DNA from: Sphingomonas sp. IW22
GTDB lineage: Bacteria > Pseudomonadota > Alphaproteobacteria > Sphingomonadales > Sphingomonadaceae
Assembly: GCF_041321155.1 (NCBI RefSeq)
Contig: NZ_JBGGWB010000001.1
Coordinates: 496,001 to 560,000 of the forward strand
Length of the DNA stretch: 64,000 bases
Direction: 5' to 3'
A model generated the notes under the pieces. That model saw only the letters and a list, made by a program, of their open reading frames with translations. It was not told the origin of the DNA and searched no databases. Of the stretch, positions 10,334 to 17,777 are shown in pieces. The first letter of the stretch is position 1; each line of letters starts with the position of its first letter. Made by a program: the position numbers and the translations under genes.

Positions 10334-11446
10334 TCCCGCATTCGCCGGTGCGTCCATCGCGACGCGCCGGCGGGGCAGCGCCTCCGGCATTTCGACGCGG
10401 ATATAGGCCAGCATCGCTTCGCGCACATCGCAGCGCAGGTCGAACGCCTGTGCCGCATCGCGCGCGGTGGCGAGGATGCGGACCTCGATCGCATCGGGCT
10501 TGGTATCGGTGACCTGCAGGACGAAAGCGCGACCATCCCAGCGCGGATTGGCCTTTACCACTTCCTCCGCATGGGCACGCAGCCGGTCGATATTGGTGGC
10601 GGGGTCCAGCATCAGGAATACCGAGCCGAGCAGCTGACTGGTGCTGCGGGTCCAGTTCTGGAAGGGCTTTTCCAGGAACTGCGAAACCGGCACGACCAGC
10701 CGCCGTTCGTCCCAGATGGCAACGACGACATAGGTGAGCCGGATCTCCTCGATCCGCCCCCACTCCCCTTCGACGATGACCACATCGTCCAGCCGGATGG
10801 GTTCGGTAAACGCCATCTGCACGCCCGCGATCAGGTTCTTCAGCAGCGGCTGGGCCGCGGCGCCGACCGCCAAGCCAGCCAGACCAGCCGACGCCATCAG
10901 CGTCACGCCGACGCTGCGGATACTGGGGATGCTCAGCAGCATCAGGCAGATGGTGATGAAGCCGACGCCGACCACGGCGATCCGCACCAATATGGCGCTA
11001 CGCGTCCGCCGCCTGCGCGCGCGCAGATTGTCGGCGACGCTGATGTCGGCGTCCAGCTCGATCGACTTGCCCGTCGCGCGGATGACGCCGATCGCCAGCC
11101 ATCCGACCAGCGCAGGCACGACCAGCCCTGCGGCTTGTGTCCAGACGGCATCGGCGGTGTCCGACAGGTCCAGAAACCGCCGCACCGTCGCCAGCGCAAT
11201 CGCCACCGCGATCCAGCGAAGCGGCTTTCGCGCATGCTCAACAAAGATATCATCACTCGACGCCGGCGTCCGTGCCGCCAACCGGTCGAGGATCCGCATG
11301 CCCACGCCGTGGATGACCAACGCAACCAGGATCGACAATGCGACGACCCCAATGTCGAGAACGAACGCGGGAATGCTCTGACCCAAAAACGAGACTTGCT
11401 GCATATGCGAACAACGCATGAGCGGCGAAGGGTTCCACAAACCCAT
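10319..11446 (-). CDS. MscS-family mechanosensitive ion channel
   Basis: A protein of up to 375 residues (starts at 11446, 11419 and 11404 are all possible and none has a good ribosome-binding site). Several N-terminal transmembrane helices lead to the pore-lining helix VGVTLMASAGLAGLAVGAAAQPLLKNLIAG. The MscS beta domain follows (FTEPIRLDDVVIVEGEWGRIEEIRLTYVVV, DERRLVVPVSQFLEKPFQNWTR), then an alpha/beta C-terminus. The family releases solutes on hypo-osmotic shock through the inner membrane. It is convergent with the DUF885 gene. Confidence 0.92.
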   Translation of the reverse strand: MGLWNPSPLMRCSHMQQVSFLGQSIPAFVLDIGVVALSILVALVIHGVGMRILDRLAARTPASSDDIFVEHARKPLRWIAVAIALATVRRFLDLSDTADAVWTQAAGLVVPALVGWLAIGVIRATGKSIELDADISVADNLRARRRRTRSAILVRIAVVGVGFITICLMLLSIPSIRSVGVTLMASAGLAGLAVGAAAQPLLKNLIAGVQMAFTEPIRLDDVVIVEGEWGRIEEIRLTYVVVAIWDERRLVVPVSQFLEKPFQNWTRSTSQLLGSVFLMLDPATNIDRLRAHAEEVVKANPRWDGRAFVLQVTDTKPDAIEVRILATARDAAQAFDLRCDVREAMLAYIRVEMPEALPRRRVAMDAPANAGSGAA

Positions 11447-11498
11447 TCCCCTTGACGCCGCCCCTGCCCCCCTGTAATCGCGCCCCTCCCGCGCAAGC

Positions 11499-11573
11499 GG
11501 CCCCTTCGTCTAGCGGTTAGGACGCGGCCCTCTCACGGCTGAAACGCGGGTTCGATTCCCGCAGGGGTCACCA
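11499..11573 (+). tRNA. tRNA-Glu (anticodon CTC)
   Basis: A complete cloverleaf: the acceptor stem GGCCCCT pairs with AGGGGTC, with CCA encoded at 11571-11573. The D-arm has TAGCGGTTAG. The anticodon stem CGGCC/GGCTG closes a CTCTCAC loop, giving anticodon CTC. The T-arm contains GGTTCGATTCC. An integrase gene begins ~65 bases beyond the 3' end, so this tRNA is the probable attachment site of the first element. Confidence 0.97.
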
Positions 11574-11637
11574 TCTTCGCACTAAGTTGCGGAGATCGTG
11601 CGAAAACCAGCAATTTCAACGCTTCGTTAGGCGCCCT

Positions 11638-13578
11638 ATGCTACAAATGGGGCGTCGAATGTCGCATTCGGTCAGACGAGCAAATTCCCGGTTCGAGCAG
11701 TTCCGCATGGCGGTGCCTGCCGACATTCGTGATCTTGTCGGCAAGCGTGAGTGGACCCATTCGCTCGAGACGACCGATCCGACACTGGCTGCCGCAAGGC
11801 GTGCAAGCCACAGCGCCCACTACAAGGCCGAGATCCTTCGTTTGCGGTCAGTCTTGTCCAGACAGGCGAAAACGGATGCTGCCACGCTCGTCGACCGGGC
11901 GTTCACCCGATTTGCCACATACTCTCAGTCGATGGACAACGCCGTCGCCGGGGAGTTGATGAAGATCGCGACGATCGTCCGCAGTTCCTGGAGCGTTGAG
12001 CACGCGCGAGCCGTCGAGCAGCAGCACCTTGGCGAGGCCCAAACCGGATATTACGATCCAGAGCCGACACCGATTCCGGCGATCGACGATGAAAACGAGC
12101 GCCGTTTGTTTTGCATTCGCGCGGAGATCTTTGAAGGTCGCAACCTTCCCACAGACGGTCTGGTTTATCAGGAACTGGCACGCGCGCTGCTGGCGCGGGG
12201 GGTTTTCCAGCCGCTCCGTTTTGCAGTCGAATATCTGCAGTATGTTGTCCCTGAAATCGACATCACGACCCGCGACGGATATGATCGAGTAGCCGAAGCG
12301 TATTTGACCCGCCTGGCGGAACATGAATTTGAATCATGGCCGCAGAATATCCGCGAAGCGCTGGCGCCGATCGCACAGCCGCCTTCTCCGGCGCGGCCGG
12401 AACCGGCGATTGTCTCGCATCCAGCGCCCGTCGTCGTCAGCGGCCCATCCCTGTATGACGCCTTTGACGAGTGGAAGCGCCGCAAAGGGATCGTCGGAAA
12501 CCACAAGACTGCGGACGAGTTCGAAACCGCGATCAGGCGGTTTGAAATCCTGTGCGGCACATCGGACGTGACCCTTATCACAACTGAAATGGTCGAAGGG
12601 TTCGGCGATACGGTCGCCATGTTGCCATCACGGCCGAAGAAGGAAATCGCGAACCTCCCGCTCCTCGAGCAGATCGCGCGTGCCGAAGCGAATTCGCTGC
12701 CTACATTATCGCCGCCGACGGTCGGGAAGCAGGTGGGTGCGATCAAGGCGGTTCTGAGCGTTGCGAGGCGGAAAAAGTGGATCAGCCACAATCCCGCCGC
12801 CGATGTCGTGATCGAAGGCGCGAAATGGCAAGGCGACGAACGCGATCATTTCTCCGACGACGATTTACATCGCATCTACACATCGCCGCTGATGACGGAC
12901 CCCGACGCCTGCAGCGACACGATGTTCTGGATCCTGTTCCTCGCCCCGTTTCACGGTTCCCGTCCCGGTGAGCATTGCAAGCTGAAACCTAATGAGGTCG
13001 TTCGGGACGATGGGGCGTGGGTGATGCGATTTCGTCGGGATCGGCGCCAAAGCGCATCGGCGAATCCGACCGATACACCTCGACGTCAAAAGACCAGGAA
13101 TTCCATCCGTGACGTCCCGCTGCATTGGATCGTACTCGAGGGCGGCTTCATCGACTTCGTCAGCCATCAAAGGAAGCGTGGAGCGGCATGGCTCTTCGAT
13201 GACCTTAAAGTCGACCGCTATGGCGATCGCTACAAGTTGCTGTCGCGCGATATAAACAAGGCGCTGCGCCAGCTGGGCATTACTGAGGTCGACAAGGCAT
13301 TCTACTCGACCCGGCATACAATGAAGCGCGAAGGCCGCCGCCGCCGCATCACCAAGCAGAGCCTGGATCAGCTTGCAGGGCATGCAAGTTCGGACGTTGG
13401 TGACCGTTATGGCGGCGGCCTTCCGATCGACATGCTCAAGGAAGATATCGACCGTCTGGAATTCCGAAGTGTGCCGTGGGACGCAGTGGTTGCATGCGCA
13501 TTGGCCCGGGTTGCTCGTCTGAGCGCGCAACGTGACATGAGATCATCGGCCGCTGCGAACCATTACGAATGCCACTGA
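11638..13578 (+). CDS. Tyrosine-recombinase integrase at tRNA-Glu
   Basis: A ~646-residue site-specific integrase. The N-terminal part (SHSVRRANSRFEQFRMAVPADIRDLVGKREWTHSLETTDP) is the arm-binding-type domain common in such integrases. A SAM-like core-binding region follows near residues 280-400. The catalytic domain shows the first Arg in FHGSRPGEHCKL, then STRHTMKREGRRRR, LAGHASSDVGDRYGGG with the GH pair and Tyr as nucleophile. All key residues appear present and the frame is uninterrupted, so it may be active. Starts at 11587, 11638, 11647 and 11659 are possible. Its position just past the tRNA-Glu 3' end points to integration at that tRNA. Confidence 0.9.
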   Translation: MLQMGRRMSHSVRRANSRFEQFRMAVPADIRDLVGKREWTHSLETTDPTLAAARRASHSAHYKAEILRLRSVLSRQAKTDAATLVDRAFTRFATYSQSMDNAVAGELMKIATIVRSSWSVEHARAVEQQHLGEAQTGYYDPEPTPIPAIDDENERRLFCIRAEIFEGRNLPTDGLVYQELARALLARGVFQPLRFAVEYLQYVVPEIDITTRDGYDRVAEAYLTRLAEHEFESWPQNIREALAPIAQPPSPARPEPAIVSHPAPVVVSGPSLYDAFDEWKRRKGIVGNHKTADEFETAIRRFEILCGTSDVTLITTEMVEGFGDTVAMLPSRPKKEIANLPLLEQIARAEANSLPTLSPPTVGKQVGAIKAVLSVARRKKWISHNPAADVVIEGAKWQGDERDHFSDDDLHRIYTSPLMTDPDACSDTMFWILFLAPFHGSRPGEHCKLKPNEVVRDDGAWVMRFRRDRRQSASANPTDTPRRQKTRNSIRDVPLHWIVLEGGFIDFVSHQRKRGAAWLFDDLKVDRYGDRYKLLSRDINKALRQLGITEVDKAFYSTRHTMKREGRRRRITKQSLDQLAGHASSDVGDRYGGGLPIDMLKEDIDRLEFRSVPWDAVVACALARVARLSAQRDMRSSAAANHYECH

Positions 13579-13680
13579 CCGGCAGGTTTCGACCCCGTCA
13601 ACAAGGTGTCGACCTCAACTTGTGCGGGTTCGTTGGTACGGCGTGCGCGCGACCGCATCCGCACCCTGCTTTCACCGCAT

Positions 13681-15324
13681 CTACCGGGATTGACCCTGTC
13701 TTTGCGACCAGATGGCATCCTGGGGAGGCCCATCCCGAGGTCCCTTCGCGCGTACAAGGGCGGCCTTGGGAATGGTTGCGGATTGTTCAAGCACGCTGCC
13801 CTTGCGAAGGGCCTCGGTAACGCTTGGCACACGCTCAGCCTCTGGGATCGCCTCAAAGGCGGTACGGAATTCATGCGCGTGCTGAAGCACGGTCTCGATT
13901 TTTGCGCGGTCAGCATCAAGTGCGGCCTTTTGCCCCAAAAGTTCTGTCTGATCGATCTCAAATCGAATTCTTTCCTTCCGCAGTGTCATCGCCTTTTTCA
14001 GGGCCTGCCGCAGCTTATGGGCGATTTGGATCGCAAGGTCGCGGAGAACCTGGCTCCACTTCGCACGATAGGCCTGTTTTTCGGTTAGGTTCATTGCCGC
14101 TTCAGCCATTCGAAAGCCGCGTTCGCTATCCTCGGTGGCAAGCTGCAGGCATTCATCGTGCATGGCGCGCACAAGAAGGGCCAACTGCTCCCGGGCAGCT
14201 TCATTATCCATCCTAATCCGCGCGGCTGACGCCAATTCGGCAGCTGCGGCACGTTTCATGGCGGCTGCATCCGCCCGTTCGTGCTGCGCCTGTTGCCTGG
14301 CTTGTTCAACAGCCACCTCCTGTTGCTTTGCCCCCGCCAAAATCCCGGCCGCTTCGCTCAATATACGCTGGCTGGCATCCTTAGCATCCTGCGCAGCCTG
14401 TCGGGAACTGGCCAGCATTGCCGCGGAGGCTGCCTCGCCCTGCTTGCGCCTTTGATCAGCATCAGCTTCGGCGGCCGCTCGGATGCGTTCCTGGTCTACA
14501 GCATCGTTGTATAACTTCTGGGCATGATGCCAGAGTTGGGTCCGCAAGATATCCAGCTTTCGACGCTCTTGCGCTACCCACGCTTCGGTGTCGGCACGAC
14601 GCTGCTTGGCAGCGGCTTCCAGACGTTCAGCTTCGGCGTGAAAATCCTTGGCAACGATGCGATCGACCTCTGCGATCTGGCGGTCGCGTTTGGCACCGTA
14701 CAGCTCCGGCGTGACCCAATCGGTTGATCGCGTCTTCTTGGCTTGCCCGCGCATCGCCTGGTATCCGCGTGACCGAAGGTATTCAGAGAACTCGTCTTGC
14801 AGCGCCGCACCCTGGCAGCGCAGGATTTCGCGGTTGTCTTTCAGCATGCCGCGCTTCGCGGTCATATTCTTCAAATGCCTCGACAGGCTGATAGCAACCT
14901 TCGATTCGTGCTTGGTCTTCTTTTCGTATCGCGGCGCCAGGAACAGGTCCGCGTTGGTTAGGGATGCTTCGTCGCGATCCATACGCGCAGCGAATACCGC
15001 CGCGCCACCGAACAGCTTTTGAGCAAAGTCGACGGCGAGTTGGAGCGCGGCCCTCGCGTCGGCTTCTTCCGTCACCGGCACACTTTCGGGAAATTTCACG
15101 AGGAGGTGCAGAACCTTCCCCTTGCCCTTGGGAACGAAGGCTCCTTCGACATGCTTCTTGTAAAGCTCCTCCAGCGCCAGCGGATCAACTTCAACACCAT
15201 CGGGCACCCAGGTGATGGGGCTAGCGTCGCGAACCACCCGCTTGCGTGATCGCTTGTCGCCCCGCCTTCCATGAACCTCCGCCCGCCCCAAAAGATAAAG
15301 CGAAAGGCGGTTAATTCGAGCCAT
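13681..15324 (-). CDS. MOBV/Pre-like mobilisation protein with long coiled coil and missing catalytic histidines
   Basis: A 547-residue protein read leftward. The N-terminal ~200 residues follow the order of Mob/Pre (MOBV) relaxases: a basic start, KVLHLLVKFPESV, FAQKLFGGAAVFAARMDRDEASLTNADLFLAP, then LQDEFSEYLRSRGYQAMRGQ. In active MOBV enzymes the central motif is H-x-D-E-x-T-P-H-x-H; here that place reads MDRDEASLTNAD, so the histidines are absent. Residues ~210-460 are an Ala/Glu/Gln/Arg-rich coiled coil. It may be a degenerate relaxase, a non-catalytic DNA-binding or partner protein, or use different metal ligands. The family assignment is by eye. The start at 15324 is preferred over 15351, but neither has a clear ribosome-binding site. 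Confidence 0.55.
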   Translation of the reverse strand: MARINRLSLYLLGRAEVHGRRGDKRSRKRVVRDASPITWVPDGVEVDPLALEELYKKHVEGAFVPKGKGKVLHLLVKFPESVPVTEEADARAALQLAVDFAQKLFGGAAVFAARMDRDEASLTNADLFLAPRYEKKTKHESKVAISLSRHLKNMTAKRGMLKDNREILRCQGAALQDEFSEYLRSRGYQAMRGQAKKTRSTDWVTPELYGAKRDRQIAEVDRIVAKDFHAEAERLEAAAKQRRADTEAWVAQERRKLDILRTQLWHHAQKLYNDAVDQERIRAAAEADADQRRKQGEAASAAMLASSRQAAQDAKDASQRILSEAAGILAGAKQQEVAVEQARQQAQHERADAAAMKRAAAAELASAARIRMDNEAAREQLALLVRAMHDECLQLATEDSERGFRMAEAAMNLTEKQAYRAKWSQVLRDLAIQIAHKLRQALKKAMTLRKERIRFEIDQTELLGQKAALDADRAKIETVLQHAHEFRTAFEAIPEAERVPSVTEALRKGSVLEQSATIPKAALVRAKGPRDGPPQDAIWSQRQGQSR

Positions 15325-15681
15325 ACAATAGATTGACACAATAGGCCTCAATCAGAATAAACGGTTATAGCGATGCAGATAGGTGAAGCAGGGTAGAAAA
15401 GTAGTAACCCGCTATTCTTTTTTCTTAGTCCCTGCCGGGAATGAAAAAAGGCGGGTCGGGGCTCTGCCCCTTCTCTTCCCAATCACGCCTTCGGCGCGAG
15501 CTCACGCCGATCATCGCAGACCCTTGGTCTCGATCATCTTCGTTCGCAAGAACGGCGCGAGAGTGCGCCTAGTTTTGAAGGACAAGCAGCAGCGAATTAA
15601 GCTGCCAGCTGTAATGAAATGAAGGTCGGCAGCCTGATCCGGACCGGTGGTCCGGGGATCCTCCTGCCGAAAGTAGCACTA
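15325..15681. other. Divergent intergenic region between two mobilisation-type genes; possible oriT
   Basis: Some 357 bases separate the leftward MOBV-like gene from the rightward three-gene module. The first ~120 bases are A+T-rich compared with the surroundings, with T and A runs near 15419-15424 and 15444-15449. They are followed by a short hairpin GGGGC-TCT-GCCCC at 15458-15470 preceded by GCGGGTC. A+T-rich DNA next to a G+C-rich inverted repeat, between divergent mob-type genes, is the usual setting of a transfer origin. A small ORF at 15383-15622 has no family resemblance and is probably not real. Confidence 0.35.
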
Positions 15682-16200
15682 ATGAATACTCCACCCATCG
15701 GGCCGATGCTCGATCCCGCCGTGCGCGTGCTCGCGTTTCCGCTCGAACTCTTCACTCACTGCTATATGCCGCGTGGCTCGATTGCCGGCCTGCCCGCGGG
15801 CGTGATCGAAATCGATACCGCCAATTTGTTGCTGGCGGCGACACCGTGCAATGCGCCGATGTTTGTTCAAGCACTTGAGGCGGCATGCGCGAAGCTCCGG
15901 CGCGATGTGATGCTGGTGCGAACCGGCCTGTTTCCGGAAACGATCGATCCGGTGACCGTCGACGTCGCGTTGACTGTTACCGCAAAGCCATTGGTGGTTA
16001 AACGCCTGACGTTCGCACGCCACCGCGACAAATCGATCTGGCTGGTGCCGGAAGGCGCAGCGCCGTTCCTGCAGCTGCGCCCCGAAGGGTTGGCGATTTC
16101 CACGGTGACGCCGTTTAGGACATCCGACGAGCGCAGCGACGCGGTATGCCGCGCCGCCGCCGAGATCGTCCGCATCGGCACGCGCAGTGGGAGGAACTGA
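15682..16200 (+). CDS. Hypothetical protein, first gene of a three-gene module
   Basis: A 172-residue protein not recognised (MNTPPIGPMLDPAVRVLAFPLELF…). It is mixed alpha/beta in character, with two cysteines (HCYMP, TPCNAP) and no signal peptide or membrane helix. The ATG at 15682 is chosen over a longer frame from 15619 because the added residues are Gly/Leu-rich and unremarkable; the ribosome-binding site is weak. Its stop is one base from the ATG of the MobA/MobL-like gene, so the two are almost certainly one transcript. Context suggests a role in mobilisation or maintenance of the element. Confidence 0.6.
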   Translation: MNTPPIGPMLDPAVRVLAFPLELFTHCYMPRGSIAGLPAGVIEIDTANLLLAATPCNAPMFVQALEAACAKLRRDVMLVRTGLFPETIDPVTVDVALTVTAKPLVVKRLTFARHRDKSIWLVPEGAAPFLQLRPEGLAISTVTPFRTSDERSDAVCRAAAEIVRIGTRSGRN

Positions 16201-16201
16201 C

Positions 16202-16855
16202 ATGGTCAGCAAACCCCGCCACAAGCCGACCACCGCCAAGGGTGCGTCGGTGGCGCCCAGCGAAGCCAATCCGGAAAGCTGGCTTTATCTCAACCCCGCC
16301 GGGCCAAATGCCTCCGGTCTCGTTTTCGGCGTGTTGCGGAAGGTCTATGCCGGACGGCAGAATAGCGCGTTGGAATTTGGCTGGCGGAAAGCGCATGTCG
16401 GACGCGCTGCTGACGGCGGTGACATCTTCGCCTGGTCGCCAAATGTCGAGCGCGTCGAGGTGCTGTTACCGTCAGGCGCTGACGATGCTTTGGCCGATCC
16501 GGCCACGCTTCTGGGGCGCATGGACGAGTCAGCAATCGACCGTGAAAAGGCGCTGCTGGTGTATCTTACCCTGCCGCTTGCCGATGTCGATCGCATCCAT
16601 ATTGGTTGGGAGCGGGCCCGGTCTTTCGTGCGCGATTGCATCGCGCGCGAACATGGACTGGCAGCCATGCTCGCCCTTCACGCGCCGGGGCGCGTCGGGT
16701 CGACCAATCCGCTCCATGCCCATGCATTGATCGTGCCGCGCTGCGCCGCCGGACTTGGGATCGCGCATGGAGCCTATGCTGACGAACTGATCCGCGACAG
16801 CGGTCAGGCTTTGGTCGAGGAAATGTGGACCAAGCACGTGGAGGCGTTCCGATGA
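16202..16855 (+). CDS. MobA/MobL-like protein (possible HUH relaxase domain)
   Basis: A 217-residue protein starting MVSKPRHKPTTAKG. Near its end the segment RARSFVRDCIAREHGLAAMLALHAPGRVGSTNPLHAHALIVPR resembles the MobA/MobL signature, in which a His in an AxHxP context is followed by an N-P-H-x-H metal-binding pair. Here the order is LHAPG…NPLHAHAL, with three histidines retained. The usual helicase, primase or long C-terminal region of MobA/TraA relaxases is absent, so this would be a minimal domain. A GGGAGG ribosome-binding site lies seven bases before the ATG. The assignment rests on this motif only. Confidence 0.5.
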   Translation: MVSKPRHKPTTAKGASVAPSEANPESWLYLNPAGPNASGLVFGVLRKVYAGRQNSALEFGWRKAHVGRAADGGDIFAWSPNVERVEVLLPSGADDALADPATLLGRMDESAIDREKALLVYLTLPLADVDRIHIGWERARSFVRDCIAREHGLAAMLALHAPGRVGSTNPLHAHALIVPRCAAGLGIAHGAYADELIRDSGQALVEEMWTKHVEAFR

Positions 16856-16910
16856 AAGGGTTGCTGCGGAAAGGCGGCAGCGCAGCAGTCCGCAGCGGCG
16901 AGTAAGAAGT

Positions 16911-16937
16911 AGCGGACCGGCGAAAGGCCGGTCCGCT
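16911..16937 (+). terminator. Strong hairpin between second and third genes of the module
   Basis: An 11-base perfect stem AGCGGACCGGC / GCCGGTCCGCT encloses a GAAAG loop. There is no T-run afterwards on the plus strand, so it could be an attenuator, an mRNA-stability hairpin or a Rho-assisted end. It sits 31 bases before the ATG of the third gene. Confidence 0.4.
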
Positions 16938-16967
16938 CAAATCTGAAGATGGGAGGTGATCCCCGGG

Positions 16968-17465
16968 ATGGGGATGAAAACAGGAGAAGAACTTGTGACC
17001 ATTGATGCCGACGCCATCCTCCCACACATCAAGGCCGTTACCCGCCTGCTGCTTCGCAACCGCAAAATGGGCGACGGGATCGCTATCACCGGCGGCCCAG
17101 TGCTGAACTTTGAAAACCGCCTTCGGCTCGGGCAGCAGGTGGTCGAAAGCCGCGTCGATCTTGTCCATGTCGAGTTTGCCCCCACCGACCGGGGCATCGC
17201 CATGGCAGGGCTAACGCTGTTCATACCCCGCGACGCGTTGTGTCACGTCCAGCCCGACTGCCAGCTATGGCTGTCGCGCGCGGGCAACCGTGCCGTGATT
17301 CTGCCGCAGCCCGGCCGACGAGGCTGCTTCCGTCTGTCGCCCCGCGAGCTGATTCATGTCGATCGCCAGCTGACAAGCGACCGCGCCGATGGCATCGCCC
17401 GCGCCGAAGCGTGGATCACCCGGCGCGTGGTCACAGTGGCGGCTGACCAGCGCCACTTTCAATAA
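16968..17465 (+). CDS. Hypothetical protein, third gene of the module
   Basis: A 165-residue protein (MGMKTGEELVTIDADAILPHIKAVTRLLLRNRKMGDGIAITGG…). It is predicted soluble, with Arg-rich and hydrophobic beta-like segments (LVHVEFAPTDRGIAMAGLTLFIPRDAL) and no family I recognise. The start at 16968 is set by GGAGGTGAT seven bases upstream, one of the clearest ribosome-binding sites in the region. It is separated from the MobA/MobL-like gene by a hairpin but runs in the same direction. Function unknown; inferred to belong to the same mobile-element module. Confidence 0.6.
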   Translation: MGMKTGEELVTIDADAILPHIKAVTRLLLRNRKMGDGIAITGGPVLNFENRLRLGQQVVESRVDLVHVEFAPTDRGIAMAGLTLFIPRDALCHVQPDCQLWLSRAGNRAVILPQPGRRGCFRLSPRELIHVDRQLTSDRADGIARAEAWITRRVVTVAADQRHFQ

Positions 17466-17777
17466 TCTGCGACGGTCGCCTGAACCATCATCGCCGCCGG
17501 GCCGGGTTCCGGCGGCACGCGATGCCACCGAAGCCCCACGGCGCGTCCAACGGCGCCTCAACCTCGGTTGCACCACTCAATGTCAGCAGCTCTCAAGCTG
17601 GGTCGCAGACGACAGGGAATGGGCCGACACCGGAATGACCGCTATTGGGCTGAGGCGCAGCGAAGGCTGCCGTTGGCCAGCAGCAGAATTGATTGGTCGC
17701 AAACGCCTCGTGAACGGACAACACCTGCGGTGTTGTGGTGGCTTGTCCGGACGGAGACTTCCGCCTAATCCCAACCG
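17466..17777 (+). promoter_or_regulatory. Intergenic region upstream of MFS transporter with a hairpin
   Basis: About 310 bases with no credible gene. An 8-base inverted repeat ACAACACC-TGC-GGTGTTGT at 17718-17736 lies 41 bases before the transporter start. It could be an operator or an RNA hairpin. No T-run follows, so it is not an obvious terminator. Confidence 0.35.
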
